From Paragordius varius (lineage: Eukaryota; Nematomorpha): a stretch of 64,000 nt of DNA. The notes beneath the pieces are model-generated. The model did no database searches. It was not told the DNA's origin and saw only the letters and a list, made by a program, of their open reading frames with translations. The translations under genes were made by a program, and so were the position numbers. This document shows, one piece after another, positions 54,089 through 64,000 of the stretch; the stretch's first letter is position 1, and the number at the start of each line of letters is the position of its first letter. Location of the stretch: NCBI GenBank assembly GCA_964247055.1, contig OZ176053.1, positions 7,068,001 to 7,132,000 on the forward strand. The letters run 5' to 3'.

Positions 54089-57000
54089 TCGTGGACACAA
54101 ACGCAGGTACACTTACAAAACACTTTATAATATACCTAGTTGATATTGTTAATTGTATTTTCAAGAAAAACAGTTAGTAATAATTCAAGTATTGTGATAT
54201 TACACAAACATGTACAGGAAAAAATTTCTCTAGACAGCCTTAATTAAAAAAAAATTTGGCCGATATTTTTTATACATTCAGGGAATTTTAGCTGCAAAAG
54301 ACATGAGGACAAGCGACAACAATTGCAGGACGTTATTTCTCGCTTAGGCAGGAACGTCGGTCAAAAAAGAACTTATTTTTTCAAATTCGCGCGACAATAT
54401 CATCTGACCAGATATCATTGAAGCCGGCAGAAAATTTAAGAATCGAATGGGACGAATATAGCCCAGGCCAGATTTGATTCGTAAAACTTCATCGAAAATA
54501 GAATGTAACATTAAATTTTTTTTACGAGTCAACCTACGTAAAATACAACTTCAAGCTTAACGTAGAGGGAAAAATGCTCGACGCTTTCATTGCAGGCATG
54601 GGAGTCAAAAAATTAGAATTAGATCTGTATAGCAGATTCCCCAACGCCATGTGGGAAAACGAACCCTAACCCTAAAACAAGTGAACATTGCTCTCAATTA
54701 TGAATAGGCACCTCAATTAGCACTAATCGATGGCAACATGTTACGACAACAGCTGGGAAATATCAGAACAAGTATCGATTCTGCCGTTTAGGTCATGACT
54801 GGAATGACCTCCAACTATACTGTAAGAAAAAAATGATTGCAATCTTCAGCACATCGAATGTGAAGCCACCCCTAAGATAACATTAATAATTAATTGTAAG
54901 CCAATACGCATGATTATGGACACAGGTTCAAGTTTTTCCATAATACTTCGAAATAAGGTTTCACAGCACCCCATTATTTGTATTTTCTGTTACCTAATAG
55001 CATGGAAAGGCTAAAACAAAAAAATGAGGATGCCAATAAGATTTTTTAATTTTAATAAAAACAATTTTTCATCGTGTACACATATTTCAATATTTAAACG
55101 AGCAAGTCAATACAAGTGGTATTTCAGAGCCAGGTATTTTCATTATAATTTTAAAATAAAAATCAAAAATGATTCAAATATAGCAGACCCAGTAAACTAA
55201 ACCACAGAAGATTTTTTTAACGAAGACTCTACAAAAAATGTTATTGATGATCCATATAATTTTATCTAAAAATGTCAGCGATCTTTATATTAAAAAATAT
55301 AAACTGCTTAAAATTGCTGCTGTAGGTTTGTTATTTCTTTGACGCACTACGTCTTATCGAGCGGGCTTGTTATTCGATAGAAATAGACATACGATAAATA
55401 AATATTCAATTTATTGAATATAATTAAAATTCTATTTATTAAATAAAAGATACGAAGATATAGAATTAAAGCTAAGAGCCAAATTATTAAAAATCAAAAA
55501 TATTAAAAATCTAAATTCACAGAATAGAGTTAGACAATTTTGACCATTAAATTGGATAAGAAGATAAGATAAGAAGTGGTCATATCAATATGGTAGGAAA
55601 TCTATTCAGGTAATAAAAGTGGCCGCCCAACATCCATCTGAAATTCAAATTATACCGCATCCAATGATTTTCAAAATAATTAATATCCACTAGGTATAAA
55701 TATTAGGATTTTTAGTAAGAATCAACCGACAAGAAAAACCCTAATAAATAGTGGAAAAAAATAAAACTAACAAATTAAATAAAGCCTCTGTAAAAGCCGA
55801 AAGATGAAACTACCAAACACCGCTTTAGTACGTGTTTAAAATTAGCTTTAAAAAAATCTCCCTGATATTTAAATGACATATTATTTAAAAGATAAAGTTT
55901 AAAACGCTTTATGATACCAATTATTTAATATACCTTTTTATAATAAAGCTAAATTTCATTTTCTGTCATTTTCTTCTTGTTCAATAATTGAAAAACCTGT
56001 AATATCCTGATTAGGGGAGTCAAAGTTTTTTTCAACGCTGAAATTAATCAAAACTTAAAAATTTGAATGGTGGTGCTCAAAAAAGTCCAAATTTATGGAT
56101 TTTGTAACAGATGTCTCGAATATAACGGAATTGTGTTGCTCCACGCAGGGCATAAATAAACCTATTGCCTACGCATCAAGAAAGTGGTCAAACCCGACGA
56201 AAAATATTCAGTGATGAAAAGGGAGCACAGCCATACTTTCCGCTTTAGAATAAAACGTTTATTACGGGGAAGAAGTTTGAACTGTGTATTGAGCACAAAC
56301 CACTAATAAAGCGGTTTGGAAATAATTGAAACTAGACCAATTAATCATTCCAAGCTACTACGTTGGATATATAAAGCTACCGTTACAATCTACGGTGCCT
56401 AAAAGCCACGAAAATGCAGATCCATTGTCCCGCATGCTGGCGAATCACAACACTAAGACATTGAAGGTCTTCAAACAGCAGACCATGCAAGGTTTGACAA
56501 TAGTAGTGTATTCAACATTATCGTGACCATATTAGAAGCCAGACCGAAACCAACCCAAACTTAAAATACGTAATAATTGCACTAAGACCAAACAACTGGT
56601 TCAATAAAATAATACACCCATTCCAAAGTTTTAGAAATATTGAAAATATTTACGGGTTATATTGGCATGATAGATTAATACCAGAATCTCATAGTGTAAT
56701 TATTTTATAAAACACGTCGGACACGCGGGGTCCAAAGCAATATACGAACAAGCAAGATAAATAGTCTTTTAGCATAACATGGAGACATAAAAAAGTGGGT
56801 TGATACGTGTAAAAAATGTCAAGAAAACCGTCCGATGCGCAAAACTGAATTTCCATACATATGGAATATTAATACAGCAATATTGGAGAGATTACATCTA
56901 GATATAAGGCCCGATCAAGTTTTATTGGATAGTTCTTATTGACAGTTAATCTCGATGAGTCGAAGCTAAACTTGATATCGATTAAAAATATCTTAAATTT

Positions 57001-57703
57001 CCTAGACAAATGTTTCAGTCGATTTGGATGTCCTAGAATAATAGTAACCGATATAACGCGTCTTACTTTTCTCTCAGGAGTTTAAAAAATTCATGGAATC
57101 GGAAAACATTAAACATGTAACATTAGTTTCCTATCATCCAAAACCGAACAGAATGGTAGAAAGAGTAGTATATACCCTAAAAAACATTACCGGTCAGCAG
57201 AAAACTGTGATCCACAATCAAAAATAAATAACATGCTTTGGGGATTCCGCATTAACTGCTAATATACCTGTCCCCACAACTTTTATTAAAACGTATACCC
57301 CCCCCTCCATCCAATCACATGCTAGAATATAAACAAACAGACTTATTAGGCAATGCACAACCGAAACACTAATACCATGAAAACGAAAAAATATTTATAA
57401 ATAATGAACTAGTGAATGATTGGCGAGAAGGATTTTGAATAAACGACTTTACTCTCATACGAAATACAAGATGGTAACAATATCATCCGAAAACACGCCG
57501 ATCAATTAAGATCAAGGGAGAGAGGTGAAAGAAAGGGATATATCAGTTTCAGGGAAAAATGATGCTAAATTAAATCCTACTTTCGACACAAACGCACTAT
57601 ACAAGCGCTTATAACACTTTATGATGCACGTAGTCAATATTGTTAATTGAATCTTCAAGCAAGATAGTTGTTCTATTGTGAGATTACACATACATGTTTG
57701 ATT
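54089..57703 (+). mobile_element. old Ty3/gypsy fossil, second copy
   Basis: This matches 8640-12255, with the same LTR remnants, the same patches in the same order, the same nested DNA transposon and the same heavily broken state. Confidence 0.8.
54944..56104 (-). mobile_element. decayed transposon 'T', second copy
   Basis: Same nested insertion as at 9495-10655. Confidence 0.7.
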
Positions 57704-57944
57704 TTAATATCGAATATTTCTTTGTAAAATACTTCAAACTCCATTAGAGGGTTAGCTCATTTTTCATTATAATTAAAGTAAAGTCTGTTTCTTATTTGTA
57801 CACAATGTATAATTTTTCACAATTGATTGCGTTGCCATTTCGAGCATACAAAATTAAAAAACATAAAAAACGATTTAATTAAATTTTTTTATTAATTATG
57901 CGCACAAATTTTCGAAAAACTTAGCGACAATGAAATGAACTTGT

Positions 57945-58627
57945 GCTGACCAAGTCATGACCTGGTCAATTGACCGGGTCATGATTAGGTCAGGGACTAT
58001 TTATTTTTTGACCATGGTCATTTAAAAAACAGCTGTTTTTTAAAAAAATGTTTGTAAATTTTTTTGGAAGAATGATAGTAAAATTTATTGTTATTTAATA
58101 TATTTATTAAAAAATATAAATTTTTAAATATGCTTATTAAACATATATTAAAAATCCTTAAACAGGCATCCTTATAACATTAGCATATATCAAAAGATAA
58201 ATCAAGCACTGAAGATATGTAATTATTCCATATATGACCAATAAAATGAAAAAACTTCTAATTAGCTATTTCAATGATGAAAGAAAGTGTATAGATAATA
58301 TTTTAAATATCCAGTATTAAAGCTATGTATTTGAAGATTCAGACGGCCACAAACATGTGACAAAAATCAGTTGAAAACAAAGTTTTTGATTAAATTTGAT
58401 TGAAAATATATGTTAATAATAAATATCAAAAAAATGTTTAATACAAACTTTTAAGAACATAACATTATTAGTGAAAGCAAGTGTCGTTCGAACATTATTT
58501 TCACAATCTCCAATATCGCATGATATTTACTTAAGTAAAAAGTGGTCACGACCGTGGTCATGACCAAGGTCTGACTGGGTCTGACCGGACTTTTTTGAAA
58601 AAGCAGTCAAATTTACTACCCTACTAC
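57945..58627. mobile_element. MITE 'M', second copy of 12.5 kb element
   Basis: Matches 12497-13180 with one single-base deletion near 58476. Confidence 0.65.
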
Positions 58628-60412
58628 CGAGATACTATTTTTATTTTACATTAGAAACATAAATAAACCCAAAAGTCGTATATGAATTCGTTTTTGGTTA
58701 TTTGTTATGCCTTCTTGATAAAAATGATTTATGAAACATAAATAAATATTATAATTAAAATCTTCTATATAAATAAACCCAAGAACAATGTAATATGGTA
58801 ATATAATTTTTACAAAGTTTAAATCGGATTAAGTCAAACTTTTTATTATAGCCATGTCGAGCTGAATTTAAACTAGAATAAATGAAAAGATAAAATTTGA
58901 TATATAAAAATATATTTTAAATATTGATATCCTGCAGTAAGATACATACCTATTGATATGAAATAACCGTGATCAGACTCTTCGCATGAATGGCATAAAT
59001 AACCGATTTAAGACTGATAACACTAGACAACAAATTTTGACTTTTTTAACTGCCATTCTTGTAATTTAAAATTTATTTTATTAAGGTACATAAATTATAT
59101 ATCTGGAAAAATATTGGTCTAACACTTAATTTTATATTATAGTTTATCGATAATTTTTGGCCCCAATTCAACATTCAATTCGAAATTTCGAAAATTAAAT
59201 AAGTTTTAGATCCATGTATTTAATATCATTCGAAAGAGCGTGAAAAACTGTATCCTCCAAATGGTAGTAAATTATTTTTAATTAATCAGATGTAAAATTG
59301 ATATGGTCGAAATTTTCAGCCCTGTAAACAAGTCAAAAGTTTTCACAGACAAACTATTAATTTTAATATTATTGGATATTGTTTACGCTGAAGTGTGATT
59401 ATATTATTATATATGGAATAATTCAGCAAAAATAATATAAATTTATTATAATATTTCGATTACTACAAGTAATCTTTGTCAAACGTAAAATATGGTTATA
59501 TTAATATTTAATTAAAAAAAAGTCTTTGAAAAAGCTTTTGGTTTGCTTTATTATAAAATTATTATTATCTTAATTATTTTACCTGGTGAATACTAAAATG
59601 CATAGATATAACTGTAAATTTATTGCATAATGGCCATAAAAGATCAAAATACCTTAAACTTGGTTCTTGTTTTTAAAATTTTGAAATTATAAGCTTTAAA
59701 AAAAATAATTGATGAGATGGTAATTTTTTTAAAAAACTAAACACTTAATGGCTGTTTTGAGTATAAAAGCAATAAAAAAAATGTTTTAATCATTAAAACT
59801 CTCTTGTGTTTTCTTTTTTGGACATCATCACCATATATACAAAGTTTGATTTATTTACATCCATTAGTTTTAAAAATATATTAAATAAAAAAACGCTCTC
59901 GTTTCGTGCGTTTGTCGCTCTCTATGCCCAATATTAATAATAGATGTAAAACATTTTAAACATTTTATAGAGTTGTTTTACTCTTTCGAATGATATATTA
60001 CAACTGGGCATTTCTTGTATATTTTTTGAAGGAAAACATTTTTTAGTAAAATTTTGATAAAGAGGATGCATAATCAAAAAAATCAATTTATTCGACTTAG
60101 GTGAAGATATAATTTTTATTTCAGATTTGCTGTTAAAATGATGGAAAAATGCAAACTTGAGTAGCAGAAAAATATACTGTCCATTGTAATATCTCGTAAA
60201 AGGTGTTCGTTGACCTTTATAAGGTATTGAGTGCCATACCTAATATACAAAAATTATTTATGAAATTATATTAAAATAATTTTTTTATTTACTATCTAAG
60301 CTCACTATTAACACTTGATTCAATTTGGGTAACTAAATACAACAGACTAAATTAAAGTTAAAATTTTTAAAAATCTACTGAAGGAAACGGTCGTAATTTA
60401 AATTTATGCTCT
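58628..60412. other. unassigned AT-rich DNA, second copy
   Basis: Matches 13181-14965 with one substitution noticed near 58835. No gene was seen. Confidence 0.5.
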
Positions 60413-60680
60413 TGTAAAGTTGATTTATTCACATATAGCAATATGGTATATTAAAATAGAGTTGAGCGATAAAAAGAAAAACCAAAATAAAAAAGTGAGT
60501 GGCTATTATATCACAAGTTCTTTTTATGTGTGCATGACTTATTTGCGTAGACGTTACACAATGGTTATTCTCAACAACAGATAAGCTTTAACACGAAATA
60601 TATATATAATATTCAAATACAAAATAACTGATGCAACATGAATTGAGTGTGTTAACAAAATAGAATATTATAACCTTACA
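60413..60680 (-). repeat. 3' LTR of the Ty3 element, second copy
   Basis: Matches 14966-15233 over the full 268 bp, with the polypurine tract adjacent on its right. Confidence 0.95.
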
Positions 60681-63600
60681 TTACTCTCCCCCTAAGTTAA
60701 CCACGGGGGCTGTCGTGTTCGTACATTATACCTATAAGTTTAAACGATCGGGAGGCTGCCGTCTTCTTAGCGGATATCTACGCTCGGGTAGGTCAGAAAC
60801 CTCTTTTACCACGTCGGGTGTGGCCTCTACCGGCGTCAGCGATTCTGGGGCTACGTCTTGCTATGAGGTAGCAGGAGTTGGGGCATGGACTATTTGAGAT
60901 TCCGAGGTGGGATGGAAGGTTTGTTCGGAGTGGGCTCCCTCGAAATGACCCGGGACACTTTCGACGCTGGGATATTTATGCAGTATTAAGGGATTAGTTT
61001 CGTATGAATTCCCTCCTGACCTACGTCGTAACTGATCTGCATGTTTACGTTTACGAATCCCTTCCTCATCTTGCACTTCATACGAGAGTAACCCCCTTCT
61101 CTCCAGAATGTGACCTGGCCGCCAGCCTACGGCCATCTCATTTTTAATATAGACAGGATCGTCTTGTTGGAATTCGCGTCTCGGTTCATTTTCGTGCTCT
61201 ATAAATTCGACAGGGGTTGTTTTTACCCAAGAGATAGGATTGTGTACACGCCGTTTTAGGAATATGGCGGAAGGCGTTTCTTTTAGCGAAGAATGCATGC
61301 TAGTTCGATACGAATAAAGGACCGTGTTGATAGCTTCATATGCATGCATTTGTTGGGTCTTAGTAGCGGCGTATTTCGTTTTTAATGTCTTTATTACTCC
61401 ACTAGACCGTTTGTTTTGGGGTGATAGGGTGTTGCACAGATGTGCTTGATATTCATATGATTTAGGAGAGTCATAAATTCTCTTGAAGTAAAATACGTGG
61501 CGTTATCGGTCACAATTTGGCGGGGAAAACCAAATCGTGCGATGTGTTTTTCCAGGCAATTTAAAACGCTTTGACTCGTTATTGATTTAAAAAGATCTAT
61601 CTCTACCCACCGTGAGGCGCTATCGATAGTCACTAACCAATAATATCCGTCCACCGGTCCAGCAACATCTATATGTAACCTTTCCCATGTCAAAGTGTTA
61701 AAATTCCATCGATAGGGAAGATTTTCAGGTGCGTTAGGTCGATAGGTTTGGCAAGCCTCGCACCTTTCCACATAATTCGCTAGATCGGTGTCTAATTCGG
61801 GCCAAAATACCGAACACCGGGCTTGGGCTTTCATTGTTTTTAGCCCGCTTGGTCCCGTATGCAGAAGTTTCAATATCGTTTCCTGCATCGCTTGTGGTAT
61901 CACTAAGCGATCATTCAGGTATAACAGATTATAACAACACTCCAAGTCGTTTTTATGTTTTAAAAAAGGTTTCAGATCTTAGTCGATCCAACTGTTTGTC
62001 CTGAGAGCATTTTTAACTTTTGATAACCGTGGTCAGTGATCGTTGCCTCTTCGACCACTTTCTTATTTACATCCAGCGTTTTTAGAGCCAAAAATCGTAC
62101 CTGCTTGGTGGCCGCGGCATCTTCATCATCTGGTTGGCTATGCTCTATGGGAAGTCTCAACGCGTCGGCTAAGTTTTCTTCCCCTTTTTTGTAAAATATT
62201 TCATACTCGTACCTGATGGTCTTCGATATCCACCTGAGCAGTTTGCTATTATTAATGTTGTTGATGTCTCTCTTCCGCCCAAATAGTGACACCAGCGGTT
62301 TATGATCTGTATATATCTCGAACGGTCTTCATATAAAGTATTTAAATTTTTCTAGGGCAAACACTATGGCCTTGGCCTCTTTTTCGATCGTGGAATAACC
62401 CTTTTCTGCTATTGAACAAGTTCGTGACGCGTAAAAAATTGGGCGTTTCCCCTGTGGGGTCTTATGAAACAGTATTGCCCCAAACCCCTTGTTGGAAGGA
62501 TATGTTTCGATCAACAAGGGAAAACAGTCGTTAATTGGCATTAAAGCCGGGGGCCTGGTTAGCAAGCTTTTTGCTTTCGCGAATTCACTATCATCTGCCG
62601 GGGTCCACCGCCAAGGTGTATTCTTTCCACTTAACTTGTGTAAGATTGCTAGGTGTGGGTGACAGTTTGGTATAAACCGCTCATGAAAATTTATTAAGCC
62701 TAAGAACGAACGTAGCTCAGTTTGTTTGTAGGTGTCGGACAATTTTTAATGGCCTCTAATTTTTCATTGGACGGCTCAATACCTTGGTCAGAAATCACGT
62801 ACCCCATGTATTTGACTCGTGAGATACCAATTTGCAATTTGTTTCGGCGCAATCGTAATCCCGCCTCTTGTAACCTTCTAAATACTTCCCTTAATCTTTG
62901 ATCATGTTCCTCCCTGGTAGCTCCGGAAATTAAGACATCATCCAGGTACACACAAATACCAGGTATGTCCTTTAAAAGATTGTCCATGCATCTTTGAAAG
63001 ATCATAGGTGCTGAAGTTAATCCGAATGGAAGTCGTTGGTAAGCATAAAACCCTTTGTGAGTTGTGATGGTTACTAGCGTCTGTGACGCCCGGTCTATCG
63101 GAAATTGTAAGTAAGCATCTTTCAGGTCTAAAGTGGAAAAAATTATCCCATTTGCCACTTTGGTGGCCAACTCGTCAAAAGTAGGTATCAGATGAGAATC
63201 CTTTGCTAAATAACGGTTTATACTAATTCGGAAATCGGCAATATCCTAATTTCTCCATTTCCTTTAACTATATTTACTGTGGGAGAGGCCCATATTGGGG
63301 TTTGGGTCGGATCGATAGGTCGGAGTATTTTGAGTTTAAATCTATCAATTTCATTTTCTACTAAAGGTTTTAGAGTTAAAGGTACCCTACGACAAGGAAA
63401 AACTTTAGGTTTGGCCCCGGGGTCGATAAATAATTTTATTGGGGGCCACTTGAAAGTACCTAACTCGTCTGAAAACAATTTGTCAAAATAATCAAATAAC
63501 ATTTTATTATTAGGTGCTTGCGTATGTAAAACTGAAAAAACATTTTTTGGGAATTCTAACCGAAACGCCCGCATCCAATTCATCCCAAACACGGCTGGCG

Positions 63601-64000
63601 GGTTAGTTTGCGTCACCACGCAGGGCAGGCACTTCTCTTCTTCATTCAAAACCACTGAAATCATCGATTTTCCGAGTACTTCTATCGGACCATCATTGAA
63701 GGTTCGCAAATTTGGAGCTGGGAGCAAACGAGGTCGACCAATATTTACCCAAGTGCGCTTGCCAATTACGGATACCTCGGCGCCCGTATCGTAGATAAAC
63801 GTTGTTGGTATATTATTTATTAGTACCTGAATCCGGGGGGTGTTGTTCGGGCTAGTCATGGTGCGGATTGACGGCCGTCGGAACGTTGCCTTGCATACTG
63901 TGCTGAAATGATTCCATTTGTCGCAATTGAAACACCGTTTTCCTTTTGCCGGGCAGGTGGCGAAACCATGTCGATACCCACAATTACTACATAGCTTTCG
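60413..64000 (-). mobile_element. Ty3/gypsy element, second copy, cut by window end
   Basis: This is the same insertion as 14966-19496, preceded by the same GCTCT at 60408-60412. The 3' LTR (60413-60680), integrase, RNase H, RT and protease regions and the start of the gag zinc-knuckle region are present. The rest lies beyond the window. One substitution relative to the first copy was noticed. Confidence 0.95.

Larger units (their letters stand above)
45570..64000 (+). repeat. 45.5-kb long direct repeat, second copy (cut by window end)
   Basis: This is the counterpart of bases 1-18553. All features of the first copy recur in order. Differences noticed are a restored stop in the 422-aa gene, a 3-bp indel near 51614, one 117-bp unit fewer and a few single-base changes. 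Confidence 0.97.

Noticed and set aside
1-64000. tRNA or rRNA genes
   Set aside because: No cloverleaf-compatible A/B-box pairs or rRNA-like conserved stretches were noticed by eye; a tRNAscan run would be decisive.

Overview
The window is AT-rich, gene-poor eukaryotic DNA packed with nested transposons. An animal, most likely an arthropod, is the best guess: it carries a K02A2.6-type Ty3 LTR element, an endonuclease-reverse transcriptase LINE, hAT-like and CACTA-like DNA elements, and no prokaryotic gene organisation. No rRNA, tRNA or CRISPR was seen.

The dominant fact is a 45.5-kb direct repeat. Bases 1-18553 recur as 45570-64000, with an offset of 45569 falling to 45447 because of a few small indels and one lost 117-bp minisatellite unit. 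I noticed only about seven differences over 18.4 kb. The window therefore holds about 1.4 copies of a very young tandem repeat (macrosatellite or amplicon), or of a circular molecule read past its own start, or an assembly artefact. The unit boundary lies inside an inverted repeat of about 1.1 kb per arm (44370-46710).

The only convincing genes are a small unrecognised family. One member is a 422-aa protein with a Lys/Arg/Cys-rich head, three degenerate internal repeats and a conserved C-terminal module of about 70 aa (4505-5773; copy at 50074-51309). Next to it is a short paralogue of 135 aa (6349-6756; copy at 51915-52322). At least seven decayed or partial relatives are scattered between 22.9 and 42.1 kb on both strands. 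A one-base stop-codon difference between the two 45-kb copies lengthens the first copy by 11 residues.

Layout of one unit. 0-1.1 kb: a conserved box and a CCGCCAGATATG minisatellite. 1.2-4.5 kb: unassigned AT-rich DNA with a 75-bp GC-rich direct repeat. 4.5-6.8 kb: the two genes. 7.5-8.3 kb: a 117-bp tandem array. 8.6-12.3 kb: an old Ty3 fossil carrying a nested DNA transposon. 12.5-13.2 kb: a GGTCATGACC-rich MITE. 15.0-19.5 kb: a young Ty3 element with a GCTCT target duplication. 19.7-29.7 kb: a TIR element, pseudogenes and MITEs, followed by their inverted copies, which a LINE interrupts. 30.2-34.5 kb: a shortened duplicate of 4.9-14.5 kb. 34.8-41.8 kb: a further direct and inverted copy of 19.7-29.7 kb. 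41.9-45.4 kb: another pseudogene, a CACTA-like transposon with TTA target duplication, and the boundary palindrome.

The layers give a relative history: old Ty3 fossil and gene family; MITE insertion next to gene copies (one gene keeps the apparent empty site); direct and inverted segmental duplications; LINE and young Ty3 insertion; then duplication of the whole 45-kb block. No pathway can be reconstructed. The basic protein looks like a nuclear, DNA-binding protein by composition only.
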